Of a DNA stretch of 64,000 nt, positions 54,146-62,750 are shown in pieces. Position numbers and translations under genes: made by a program. The notes under the pieces are model-generated. The model saw only the letters and a list, made by a program, of their open reading frames with translations. It made no database searches and was not told the DNA's origin. The stretch's first letter is position 1. Every line of letters begins with the position of its first letter. Source of the DNA: an uncultured Spirochaetales bacterium (GTDB lineage: Bacteria; Spirochaetota; Spirochaetia; Sphaerochaetales; Sphaerochaetaceae); assembly GCA_949293335.1 (NCBI GenBank), contig CASFDA010000031.1, positions 1 to 64,000 on the forward strand. Reading direction: 5' to 3'.

Positions 54146-54163
54146 CATGAAACCGTTTTCATG
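54146..54163. promoter_or_regulatory. LacI-type operator, downstream copy at the TRAP operon
   Basis: CATGAAACCGTTTTCATG is an 18-base palindrome with one mismatch, about 10 bases after the expected start and 40 bases from the copy at 54189. Confidence 0.75.
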
Positions 54164-54176
54164 AGAATACATCTTA

Positions 54177-54206
54177 ATTATTAGTTCATGAAAACGGTTT
54201 CGTCAA
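54177..54206 (-). promoter_or_regulatory. Promoter of the TRAP operon with operator in the spacer
   Basis: On the minus strand TTGACG (54201-54206) and AATAAT (54177-54182) are 18 bases apart. The spacer holds TGAAAACGGTTTCG (54189-54202). The boxes and operator match those at 50754-50783 base for base in the core, so the two operons are controlled together. Confidence 0.75.
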
Positions 54207-54424
54207 GAAAAAACTATCACCTAAGACTAATTCTCCAGAAAAGAACTGTTGCCAATAAAAGTAATTATTTAATCCTCATATTTTGACACCAAGGATTATT
54301 TCTTTCCAAATAAAATAATAGAAAACCAAATATCTTCCATATCTGATGTTGAATTTTTATCGTCTTTCATACCTTTATCTCCACTATCAGTATGAATTTT
54401 ATAATAAGAGAAGATCTGTATTAC

Positions 54425-54458
54425 AAAAAGGACCGAAGCCTTATTCAAGACTTCAGCC
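54425..54458 (-). terminator. Terminator after the lipoprotein gene
   Basis: On the minus strand GG-g-CTGAAG and CTTCGG-t-CC form a stem followed by TTTTTG, about 45 bases past the lipoprotein stop. The stretch 54207-54424 shows nothing else that I can support. Confidence 0.65.
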
Positions 54459-54503
54459 CAAAATCTTTCGATTTTACCGTATGCATTACTCCTTTTATAT
54501 TCA

Positions 54504-55373
54504 CTAAAGGATTGAAATGTAAGTAGGATTATTGAAAGATGCAATTGCCTCAGCAGAAAGGGAATAGCCTTCATATTCAGCACTTGTGAGGGTGAATGTT
54601 GTATCAGCATAGGTACCTGTCACGGTCACAGTTGTTGGCGCTTCTGTTCCGACCGTAATAGTTCCATTGAATGTGACAATCTCTTCTGTTGAGCTTGCAT
54701 CTTTTTCAATTGAGACAGAAATGTTTTCATCCCAAGGAATCACTTTAGGAACATTTGTTCCATCATAATCTTTGCAAGCAGCTATGATCTCACTCACTGT
54801 TCCATAAAGATTTGCGTCGCTAACAGAATAAACATTGTTTTCCACAGTGACAGAACCATCACTTGCAACCGAACAATCTTTATCCAGAGTTGCCTTAAGC
54901 ATAGTACTTCCTGAAGCAGATACATCAATCACGCAATCAGATGCAGATAGTGAAAAAGTCCCTGCTGTACTGTATGTCACATCCGCAGAGCCTGTGATTG
55001 AATAATCTACATTTACCCCAGGTACAGTACCTGAAGTCGGAGAAAATGTCGCAGTGTAAGAATAGTTATCTGAGTCTGTAAAACTAGTTAGCGTTATCTT
55101 TCCCAGATTGATTATACTCAACAACGTGAACTCTTGTTCTTTTCCGACATTCTCTGCAGAGAAAGAGGATTCTGCAAAACCATTGAGTGTACCTAACAAT
55201 TCATAGAAGTTGTCCACATAGTTCAGATCTGTGACAGCTGTACTGAACGACGCATCAGAGTCGATTACTGTTGTTGTCTCTGAATGGCTTGGACTTGAAT
55301 CACAGGATGCAAATAGCAGCATGATGCTGGCAATTGCAATGGTCATCAAGATCCATTTTTTTTTCTTTGACAT
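54504..55373 (-). CDS. Hypothetical secreted lipoprotein
   Basis: The N-terminus MSKKKKWILMTIAIASIMLLFASC is a type II signal peptide with lipobox LFASC, so the mature protein is probably anchored to a membrane by its cysteine. The rest is Ser/Thr/Val-rich and beta-rich, with repeated strand patterns (SFTDSDNYSYTATFSPTSG, VDYSITGSADVTYSTAGTF, VTVTGTYADTTFTLTSAEYE). I recognise no family. Spirochaetes carry many such proteins. It stands alone. Confidence 0.85.
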   Translation of the reverse strand: MSKKKKWILMTIAIASIMLLFASCDSSPSHSETTTVIDSDASFSTAVTDLNYVDNFYELLGTLNGFAESSFSAENVGKEQEFTLLSIINLGKITLTSFTDSDNYSYTATFSPTSGTVPGVNVDYSITGSADVTYSTAGTFSLSASDCVIDVSASGSTMLKATLDKDCSVASDGSVTVENNVYSVSDANLYGTVSEIIAACKDYDGTNVPKVIPWDENISVSIEKDASSTEEIVTFNGTITVGTEAPTTVTVTGTYADTTFTLTSAEYEGYSLSAEAIASFNNPTYISIL

Positions 55374-55434
55374 TTTTGACCTCCTTAGTCAACGATGCGT
55401 GCAGGATAAGCCATATAGGAGGCAAAAGGCAAGA

Positions 55435-55470
55435 GATAACGAACATATTTTATTAGTTTTGTTCGCTATC
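55435..55470. repeat. Inverted repeat upstream of the lipoprotein gene
   Basis: GATA-a-CGAACA and TGTTCG-c-TATC form a 12-base inverted repeat (10 of 12 pairs) with an AT-rich centre, about 60 bases before the lipoprotein start. It could be an operator or leader hairpin. Confidence 0.4.
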
Positions 55471-55550
55471 TTCACACAAAGAACAAAAGAAATGGCTAAT
55501 AGCAATAGCAAGAAAGAAACAGACAGTCAGTACATTTACAGCAATAAGCA

Positions 55551-56852
55551 TCAATAGCTGATGCCTTCTATGATGAACTTCAGAATGAACAGAACAGTCA
55601 GAATCAGCGTTGTAACCGATATATCCTCGACTTCCTTTCTGAAAGCCTTGATGAATACATAAGATATCACTCCGAACATTATGCCATCGGAAATTGAGAA
55701 CGATGTAACCATCATCAGGATAGTCAGAAACGCGGGGATACCTAGAACAGGATTTGCAAAATCAATATTCCTGATCTCCCCTATCATAAAATAACCAACT
55801 ATAACCAGGACAGGTGTTGTCGCAGCGAGAGGGACTGAGAGAATCAGCGGAGAGAGGAAAAGTGACAGGAAGAACAGAATGCTGACAGCCGCAGCGGTAA
55901 GTCCTGTCCTTCCACCAGAGACAATCCCTGTGGAACTTTCCACCACAGTTGTCACTGTCGATGTTCCTAAAATAGCGCCTACTGTCGTACCTACGGCATC
56001 AGCCAAGAGAGCTTCTTTTGCGCCCTGTACCGTTCCATCCTCTTCCACCATGCCAGCTTTCGTTGCACAGGCAATCAGGGTGCCGACTGTATCGAACATA
56101 TCGACAAACAGGAACGAGAAACAGACGATAATGAAATCCACCGGATGCGCGGCAACCTCATCGAATGCGAATTTCCAGAAAGTCGGCTCAAGAGAAGGAG
56201 GCAGCCATGACCCCTCATGAACTTTCGTCAGCCCAACTGGAATTCCCAGCAGTGTAGTGAGGACTATGCCGATCAAAAGAGCACCCTTCACCTTGTAAGC
56301 AAGAAGAACAGACGTAATAAGAAGACCGCAGACAGCAAGCAAGGCAGGTCCAGATGTTATATCCCCGAGTTCCACCAACGTTGTGCCACTTACTATTATT
56401 TCTGCATTCTGCAGACCAATGAAAGCAATGAAGAACCCTATTCCGACGCTTATCGCGCTTTTGATATTCTTCGGTATAGAGCTTATTATCGCTTCCCTGA
56501 CATTCAAGAGGGTAAGAATGATGAATAATATTCCCTCGACAAATACTGCTGTTATGGCAAACTGCCACGAATACCCCATTATCGTGCAGACAGTAAGAGA
56601 GAAGAAAGCATTCAATCCCATTCCAGGAGCAAGGGCATAGGGAAGATTTGCAAAGAGAGCCATCACAAGTGTGGCAATTCCCGCAGATATCGCTGTTGCC
56701 GAAAATACTGCTCCCCTATCCATTGATGCGGCGGATAGAATCGCCGGATTGACTGCAAGGATATATGCCATTGCCACAAACGTCGTCAGTCCTGCGATCA
56801 GTTCTGTCCTCACATTAGTGTTGCGCTCTTTCAGTTTGAAGAATTTTTCCAT
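55551..56852 (-). CDS. NCS2-family purine permease (AzgA/PbuG-like)
   Basis: This membrane permease for hypoxanthine, guanine or adenine has 433 residues and about 14 helices. AzgA-type landmarks are ELIAGLTTFVAMAYILAVNPAILS, YALAPGMGLNAFFSLTVC, FVDMFDTVGTLIACATKAGM and VVESSTGIVSGGRTGLTA. GAGG lies 6 bases before the ATG at 56852, so I prefer it to 56864. I looked for a purine riboswitch in the 56853-57016 region and saw none. Confidence 0.9.
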   Translation of the reverse strand: MEKFFKLKERNTNVRTELIAGLTTFVAMAYILAVNPAILSAASMDRGAVFSATAISAGIATLVMALFANLPYALAPGMGLNAFFSLTVCTIMGYSWQFAITAVFVEGILFIILTLLNVREAIISSIPKNIKSAISVGIGFFIAFIGLQNAEIIVSGTTLVELGDITSGPALLAVCGLLITSVLLAYKVKGALLIGIVLTTLLGIPVGLTKVHEGSWLPPSLEPTFWKFAFDEVAAHPVDFIIVCFSFLFVDMFDTVGTLIACATKAGMVEEDGTVQGAKEALLADAVGTTVGAILGTSTVTTVVESSTGIVSGGRTGLTAAAVSILFFLSLFLSPLILSVPLAATTPVLVIVGYFMIGEIRNIDFANPVLGIPAFLTILMMVTSFSISDGIMFGVISYVFIKAFRKEVEDISVTTLILTVLFILKFIIEGISY

Positions 56853-56963
56853 CGGCATCCTCATGTTCTTTTAATTGTAAGCCCTCATGCCTTTCTTTGC
56901 AAAAATTAGGAAAAACTTAACATTATTTACAGCCTCTTAATCTACTTTTTGTCCCTCTGAGAG

Positions 56964-56969
56964 TATAAT
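56964..56969 (+). promoter_or_regulatory. TATAAT box of the phosphofructokinase gene
   Basis: A consensus -10 hexamer lies 47 bases before the start codon; no clear -35 box is placed 16-18 bases upstream. An AAGGAGG ribosome site precedes the ATG. Confidence 0.45.
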
Positions 56970-57016
56970 ATCTGATACACTTTTCTTGTTCATATGCAAG
57001 AAAAGGAGGCTTTAAT

Positions 57017-58105
57017 ATGAAAATCGGTATCCTCACCAGCGGTGGAGACTGCCCGGGACTCAACGCAGTTATCAGGGGCTTCGCGAAATATGTCTACAAT
57101 CAGATTCCAAAGGCCGAAATTATCGGCATCTCTGACGGTTACGGCGGTCTTATCTCAGGAGAGGCACACACTCTCAAGGAATCAGATTTTTCAGGTATCC
57201 TCAATGTCGGAGGAACTATCCTCGGAACATCCAGGCAACCTTTCAAACTGATGACACAGGAAGACCAGAACGGACAGAGCAAGCTGGATATGATGAAGAA
57301 GAACTACAAGAAGCTCGGTCTGGATCTTCTTGTAACCCTTGGAGGAGCGGGAACACACAAGACAGCAGCACTCCTTTCTCAGAACGGCTGCAATGTTATC
57401 GGGATTCCAAAGACGATCGATAACGATATCTGGGGAACAGATGTCACTTTTGGTTTTCATACTGCAGTTGATATCGCGACAGAATGCATCGACCGAATTC
57501 ATACGACAGCAGCAAGCCATGGCCGTACAATGCTCATCGAGATCATGGGAAACAAGGTTGGCTGGCTGACCCTTTATGCTGGTGTCGCAGGAGGTGCGGA
57601 TATAGTTCTCATTCCAGAACTCCCGTTCGAACCTGATGAAGTTGTGAAGACAGTCAAGAAGAGGATCGATAAGGGCAAGGCATTCAATATCATTGCGATC
57701 GCAGAAGGTGCAATGACCAAGCATGAGAGCAAAATGAAGAAGCAGGACAGGCTGGAAGCAAGAGGAAACGATACAACAATAACCAACGCACTTGCGAAAT
57801 ACATCGAGGAAAAAGCAGAGGTCGAGACCAGAGTTGTTGTTCCCGGACATCTGCAGAGAGGCGGAAACCCCAGCCCGTATGACCGGTTCCTCTCGACAGA
57901 GATGGGTTGTTTTGCAGGAAAGCTTGTGGAAGAAGGTAAGTTCGGCACTACAGTGTCCGTACAGGGAAACAAAATAACATCGAATTACCTTATGGACATT
58001 GCAGGAAAGACGAAATACATTCCTAAAGATCATCAGATAATCGAAGTTGCCAGAAGCATTGGCATTTCTTTCGGCGATGGAGAGAAATACGAGAAAATAG
58101 TTTGA
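57017..58105 (+). CDS. pfkA: 6-phosphofructokinase
   Basis: This enzyme phosphorylates fructose 6-phosphate in glycolysis. The phosphoryl-donor loop KIGILTSGGDCPGLNAVIRG, the catalytic GIPKTIDNDIWGTDVTFG and the substrate loop IEIMGNKVGWLTLYAGVAGG are intact. The donor-specificity motif, GGDGS in ATP enzymes and GGDDT in PPi enzymes, reads GGAGT here, so the donor cannot be assigned by rule; PKTIDND is more usual in PPi or mixed-group enzymes. It has 362 residues. Confidence 0.92.
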   Translation: MKIGILTSGGDCPGLNAVIRGFAKYVYNQIPKAEIIGISDGYGGLISGEAHTLKESDFSGILNVGGTILGTSRQPFKLMTQEDQNGQSKLDMMKKNYKKLGLDLLVTLGGAGTHKTAALLSQNGCNVIGIPKTIDNDIWGTDVTFGFHTAVDIATECIDRIHTTAASHGRTMLIEIMGNKVGWLTLYAGVAGGADIVLIPELPFEPDEVVKTVKKRIDKGKAFNIIAIAEGAMTKHESKMKKQDRLEARGNDTTITNALAKYIEEKAEVETRVVVPGHLQRGGNPSPYDRFLSTEMGCFAGKLVEEGKFGTTVSVQGNKITSNYLMDIAGKTKYIPKDHQIIEVARSIGISFGDGEKYEKIV

Positions 58106-58129
58106 TAAATTACCTCAAGGAGCAGAGTT

Positions 58130-60181
58130 GTGAAACGTATTGACAGAGCCCGACAGTTCAAGAACGGGGCATTCATCAACAGAGAATACTCATGGATCGA
58201 ATTCGACAGAAGGGTTCTGGACCAGGCAAGGGACAAAGATAACCCCCTTTTGGAAAAATGCAAGTTCCTGTCGATCTTCAAATCGAATCTTGACGAGTTC
58301 ACTATGGTCCGTCTGGGCTCCTTGAGAAATATTGAAAAAACAAACCCAAAAGACAGGGATGACAAGACAGAGATGACCGCATCAGAACAAATAGACGGCA
58401 TCCTCTCCTTGTACCCTGATCTCTACAGGGAGGCTGACGATGTATTCAGAACTCTCAATAAAGAGTTATACAAAGTCGGCCTTGATTTCCTGAAGCCAGA
58501 GCTGATGAGCACAAAACAGAGGGAAGAGGCGCATAAGCATTTCGATGAGTTCATACTTCCGATGGTCTCCCCTCTTGTGTTAGATGCGAAACATCCGCTG
58601 ATCAGGTTCTGGAACCTCAGGACATACATGGTACTTCTTCTCGAAAGAGGAGGAAGGACGCTATTCGGAGTTGCCTCAATGGCAAATTCGGTAGAGCGCA
58701 TGTTCCTCATACAGGGCAAGAAGAAACATATCGTGACCGCAGAAGATCTTCTCTATGAGTTCGGAGACGAAGCTTTTCCTGGCTACAAGATCATAGATAA
58801 AGCTCTGATTAGAGTCACCAGGAATGCGGACTTCGATGCCCATATGGAAGATGCTGACATGGAGTATAACTTCGATTTCTCGAACTTCATAAAGACAAAA
58901 GTAGAGGAAAGGACAAACCTAGAATGCATCAGAGTGGAAATGAACAAACCATCTGAGCAAATCAGGAGTTACCTCTCAAAACAGGTTGGAGTCAGAAAAT
59001 CGAGTTTCTTTGTCAGCGAAACTTATTTCGATTACAAATTCCTGTTCAAGATCGGAAAGTACTTCTCTGAAAAGGAGCTGAGCAATCTCAAGTTCCCTGA
59101 TTTCAGAGGACATATCAGCGACAGGCTGCTGAGCTCTGACCTGATAAGCGAAGTTGAGAAGAAAGACATATTCCTGTCATATCCTTATGACAGCATGGAC
59201 ACTCTCATCAGACTGCTGAATCAGTGTGCATGTGATGAGAGCGTAACCAGTATAAAGATCACGATCTACCGGCTTGCAGACCACTCAAAGGTGGTCGACG
59301 CCTTGATAAAGGCCGCGGAGAACGGAAAAGAAGTAATTGCAGTAATGGAACTGTGTGCTCGCTTTGATGAAGAGAACAACCTCTACTATGCAGACATGCT
59401 TCGGGAAGCGGGATGTACAGTATTCTATGGTATCGAGAATTACAAAGTGCACTCGAAAATCGTCTCGATCGTCAGAGAGAAGGACATGAAGGTCAAGTAC
59501 ATCACTCACCTCGGGACTGGCAACTACAATGAATCGACAAGCAAACAGTATACCGATCTGAACATCATCACGGCAAATGAGGATATCGGAAGGGACGGTG
59601 TCGAATTCTTCCGCAACCTCGCAGTGAGGAATGTCGAGTACAACTACAGAAAGCTTCTGATCGCACCATATACATTGAAAAGTGGACTCATCAAAGAGAT
59701 CGACAAAGAAATCCAGAAAGGCAAGGATGGCGTGATAAAGGCAAAGTTCAACAGCCTTACAGACAAAGCGATCATTGACAAGTTCATAGAAGCAAGCCAG
59801 AAAGGCGTAAAGATATCTCTGGTAATCAGGGGCATTTGCTGTATGCTTCCAGGAGTCCCTGGCCTTACAGACAATATAAGGGTGATAAGCATCGTAGGAC
59901 GATTCCTTGAGCACTCGAGGATCTATGCGTTTGGGAAGGGAGATGATGAGAGAGTGTATATCTCTTCTGCCGATCTGATGACCAGAAATGTCAACAGACG
60001 CATTGAGATCGCCACTCCCGTGCTAGATCCGGATGCAAAGAAAAGGGTCATGAAACTCCTTGATCTGATAATATCCGATAATGTGAAGGGACGTATCCTC
60101 CACTCGGATGGAAGCTATTCGAAGATAAAGGGAGAAGGTAAGAAGATAAACAGTCAGGAAGTATGTCTGGCTAAACCTTAG
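58130..60181 (+). CDS. ppk1: Polyphosphate kinase 1
   Basis: This enzyme makes polyphosphate from ATP reversibly. The N-terminal helical domain (NREYSWIEFDRRVLDQARD and FKSNLDEFTMVRLGSL) and the two PLD-like catalytic domains are present. The autophosphorylated histidine lies in ENYKVHSKIVSIVRE, the second in LEHSRIYAFGKGDDERVYISSADLM. It has 683 residues, the full length. A GTG start has AGGAG seven bases upstream. It follows the kinase gene by 24 bases and overlaps the convergent vsr gene by 4 bases. Confidence 0.95.
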   Translation: MKRIDRARQFKNGAFINREYSWIEFDRRVLDQARDKDNPLLEKCKFLSIFKSNLDEFTMVRLGSLRNIEKTNPKDRDDKTEMTASEQIDGILSLYPDLYREADDVFRTLNKELYKVGLDFLKPELMSTKQREEAHKHFDEFILPMVSPLVLDAKHPLIRFWNLRTYMVLLLERGGRTLFGVASMANSVERMFLIQGKKKHIVTAEDLLYEFGDEAFPGYKIIDKALIRVTRNADFDAHMEDADMEYNFDFSNFIKTKVEERTNLECIRVEMNKPSEQIRSYLSKQVGVRKSSFFVSETYFDYKFLFKIGKYFSEKELSNLKFPDFRGHISDRLLSSDLISEVEKKDIFLSYPYDSMDTLIRLLNQCACDESVTSIKITIYRLADHSKVVDALIKAAENGKEVIAVMELCARFDEENNLYYADMLREAGCTVFYGIENYKVHSKIVSIVREKDMKVKYITHLGTGNYNESTSKQYTDLNIITANEDIGRDGVEFFRNLAVRNVEYNYRKLLIAPYTLKSGLIKEIDKEIQKGKDGVIKAKFNSLTDKAIIDKFIEASQKGVKISLVIRGICCMLPGVPGLTDNIRVISIVGRFLEHSRIYAFGKGDDERVYISSADLMTRNVNRRIEIATPVLDPDAKKRVMKLLDLIISDNVKGRILHSDGSYSKIKGEGKKINSQEVCLAKP

Positions 60182-60633
60182 ATCTTTAATTCATCATCGG
60201 GGAAGACAACTAATTTGTTCTTCCCCTTCCTTATCTCATCGGCCAGACTGAGCATCAGGCTGACATAATCATCCTTCTTTCTGATTGCACACTCCCATAT
60301 GATGATCACCCTGAATCCCTGATCAAGCAGTTTCGATACGTTTCGCTCATCCCGTCTTCTATTTTCAGCTATCTTATCTTTCCAGTATTCTTTATCTGGA
60401 AGATGAAAAAGGTGGCAACCTTCATGCCCATGCCAGAAACAACCGTTTACAAAAATCACAGTCTTATAATTTGGCAAAAAAATATCTGGAGTACCTGGGT
60501 ATCTTTTGTCATTTTTCCTATATCTGAAACCAAGTGAGAAAAGACCCTTCCGGACAAGGTTCTCGATACGAGTGTCCTTTCCATGAATATTCCCCATCAA
60601 AAGGGATCGTTCCTCTTTTGAAAACCTGTCCAT
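60178..60633 (-). CDS. vsr: Very-short-patch mismatch repair endonuclease (Vsr)
   Basis: This strand-nicking enzyme corrects T:G mismatches that arise by deamination of 5-methylcytosine. Family motifs are MGNIHGKDTRIENLVRKGLF, the catalytic region YPGTPDIFLPNYKTVIFVNG, and zinc- and DNA-binding CFWHGHEGCHLFHLP. The ATG at 60633 (MDRFSKEERS) matches the family start. No cytosine methyltransferase gene is in the window, although vsr usually accompanies one. Confidence 0.93.
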   Translation of the reverse strand: MDRFSKEERSLLMGNIHGKDTRIENLVRKGLFSLGFRYRKNDKRYPGTPDIFLPNYKTVIFVNGCFWHGHEGCHLFHLPDKEYWKDKIAENRRRDERNVSKLLDQGFRVIIIWECAIRKKDDYVSLMLSLADEIRKGKNKLVVFPDDELKI

Positions 60634-60658
60634 GCAACTAATATAGAACATCAAAAAT

Positions 60659-60688
60659 CAATAAGAAAGGGATCTCCTGAGAGATCCC
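60659..60688 (-). terminator. Terminator after the nucleoside ABC operon
   Basis: GGGATCTC and GAGATCCC form a perfect 8-bp stem around a four-base loop; on the minus strand it is followed by TTTCTTATT. It lies 27 bases past the permease stop. Confidence 0.75.
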
Positions 60689-60714
60689 CCACCACGAATT
60701 CGAACCGATAAGGT

Positions 60715-61659
60715 TCATGCCCTTATTTCTCTGTTGAATGGTTTGCCCAGAGCCGCTGGCGCTGACTTCTGATCGCGTGATGAGAATGCAAGTACAACTA
60801 TTACAAGTATGTATGGAAGCATGACTGCAAACTCATAAGGGAACGAAATACCAAGACTCTGAATGACAGACTGGAATGTCTGTGCAAGAGAAAACAGAAG
60901 TGCACCTAACATTATCTTATAGGGACTCCAATGGCCGAAATAGACAAGAGCAACCGCAATGAACCCTCTTCCACTTATAAGCTCATCAGAGAACATCTTC
61001 GCCTGACAGAGAGAAAGGTATGCACCGGCAAGGCCTGCAAGAAGTCCTCCGACGAGGAGAGCTTCATAACGGGTCAGGGAAACATTGATTCCCATACTGT
61101 CAGCAGCCCTTGGATGTGTTCCGACAGCCCTCACTTTCAAGCCCCAGCTTGTCTTATAGAGAATGAAGCTTGATACAACAACCATTATGAATGCAAGATA
61201 TACGACAATGTTATGGGAGAAGAAGATATCTCCGATTACAGGTATTTTCGATAGAATTGGAATCGGTGTGTTCGGTACCCCAGGCACCGACTGAGTACCA
61301 CCGACGAAATACCTGAACAGCGTTCCCGCAGTTCCAACGCCGAACATCTGCATACCTATTCCGGCAATGCCCTGAGGAGCACGGAACGTTATGACTACAA
61401 GTCCGAAGAGAAGGCCCAAAAGTGCCCCCACTACACCAGCAAGGACAAAACCAAGGAAGTTGTATACCATCGGAGTCGGACCGCCACCACCGACAATGAA
61501 TGGCACGAGCATGCCGGAAAAAGCACCCATTGCCATTATGCCCTCACAGCCGAGGTTGAAGATTCCTGCCCTCTGATTGAACATCTCCCCCAGAGATGCC
61601 AAAAGAAGCGCAACAGAGAACGGAATGCACATGGATAAAATACTTACTACCAGACTCAT
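60715..61659 (-). CDS. BmpA-type nucleoside ABC permease (NupQ/YufQ-like)
   Basis: This second permease of a nucleoside importer has about 8-10 helices. Landmarks are FSVALLLASLGEMFNQRAGIFNLGCEGIMA and GLKVRAVGTHPRAADSMGINVSLTRY, the latter the coupling region. ATG at 61659 overlaps the stop of the first permease gene (ATGA). The frame opens at 61695. It works with the other permease, the ATPase and a BmpA-like lipoprotein that must lie outside the window. Confidence 0.9.
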   Translation of the reverse strand: MSLVVSILSMCIPFSVALLLASLGEMFNQRAGIFNLGCEGIMAMGAFSGMLVPFIVGGGGPTPMVYNFLGFVLAGVVGALLGLLFGLVVITFRAPQGIAGIGMQMFGVGTAGTLFRYFVGGTQSVPGVPNTPIPILSKIPVIGDIFFSHNIVVYLAFIMVVVSSFILYKTSWGLKVRAVGTHPRAADSMGINVSLTRYEALLVGGLLAGLAGAYLSLCQAKMFSDELISGRGFIAVALVYFGHWSPYKIMLGALLFSLAQTFQSVIQSLGISFPYEFAVMLPYILVIVVLAFSSRDQKSAPAALGKPFNREIRA

Positions 61660-62750
61660 GCCTTTTCCTCCTTTCTCTTCCTGATTTCCTGCCATTTCCT
61701 CCAGAGCCTGTCCTGGAAATACTTGTCAGAAAGGACCATCTGGGCTGTGACGATGACAAGGATGATCACACCCTGCATCACGTCGACTATATTGGCGGGA
61801 ACATTGACCTGCCGAGGACATAATGTCGAGCCATAAATCAGAAGACCGAAGAAGAACGACGCAGGTAATATTCCTAGCGGATGTAGTCCGCCAAAAAGGG
61901 CAACGACAACAGCAGAAAATCCGTAATTGTTCGTTATCCCCTCGATTGCCCTGCGGTGTACGCCTGCAATCTCGATTCCACCGGCAAGCCCTGCAAACGC
62001 TCCGGAGATAACCATTGCGCTTACCACATAAAGAGGAACCTTTATTCCACCGTAATTAGCAGCACGTGCTTCTGCTCCTGACGCTCTCATCTTGTATCCT
62101 ATTGTAGTCTTCCAGAGAAGTATGTAGATGAGAAGAGCCAGGACGATGGCGATTATAATGCCATAATGGAGACGGCCGGAGATCCTGCCCAGCCACACAT
62201 TCTCAGTAAGGCGCATCGACTGTGGAGTTCCTCCTCCGCTCATTTTCTCTGCAGGATCCATCATGACAACACGCAGACAGAATGTATAGAACTGTGCGGC
62301 GATGTAATTCAGCATGACTGTACTCAGCAGTTCAGAGACCTTCAGCTTCGCCTTGAGTATCCCGGGAATGAAGCCCCAGATGCCACCTCCTACCATTGCG
62401 GCAAGAAGCGCCACAGGCAGAAGTATCACACGAGGCAGCTCAGGAAAAGCCAGAGCGATCGCAGTGAAGGCAAGAATGCCCATCGCCATCTGCCCCTCTG
62501 CTCCAATGTTGATTATCCCGGAACGGTATGCAACTGAAACACCTATAGCAGTAATAGCAAGAGGAATGGCTCTTATCAGGATTTCTGTTATGTGCAGTGA
62601 TCTTGTAAGAGGGAGAATACATATCGTATAGAAAGTCCGGAGAACTGGAGCATCTATCAGGACAAGAATTATTGAACTCATGAAGATGACAGCCAGTACA
62701 CTTATGATAATGATACCTATCTTATAGAAAAGCTTGAACGTGTTACTCAT
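61656..62750 (-). CDS. BmpA-type nucleoside ABC permease (NupP/YufP-like)
   Basis: This first permease of the nucleoside importer has 364 residues. AVIFMSSIILVLIDAPVLRTFYTI starts it; SGIINIGAEGQMAMGIL and YKMRASGAEARAANYGGIKVPLYVV are hallmark stretches of the family. It overlaps the ATPase gene by 8 bases and the second permease gene by 4 bases, so the operon is translated in a coupled way. Confidence 0.9.
   Translation of the reverse strand: MSNTFKLFYKIGIIIISVLAVIFMSSIILVLIDAPVLRTFYTICILPLTRSLHITEILIRAIPLAITAIGVSVAYRSGIINIGAEGQMAMGILAFTAIALAFPELPRVILLPVALLAAMVGGGIWGFIPGILKAKLKVSELLSTVMLNYIAAQFYTFCLRVVMMDPAEKMSGGGTPQSMRLTENVWLGRISGRLHYGIIIAIVLALLIYILLWKTTIGYKMRASGAEARAANYGGIKVPLYVVSAMVISGAFAGLAGGIEIAGVHRRAIEGITNNYGFSAVVVALFGGLHPLGILPASFFFGLLIYGSTLCPRQVNVPANIVDVMQGVIILVIVTAQMVLSDKYFQDRLWRKWQEIRKRKEEKA

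Noticed and set aside
54296-54610. A 104-codon minus-strand frame after the lipoprotein
   Set aside because: It overlaps the lipoprotein C-terminus and its terminator, and has no ribosome site or recognisable domain.
56853-57016. Purine riboswitch before the NCS2 permease
   Set aside because: No three-way junction with the conserved loop sequences could be drawn.
57191-58033. A 280-codon minus-strand frame opposite phosphofructokinase
   Set aside because: It mirrors a well-conserved gene, is rich in Cys and has no motif.
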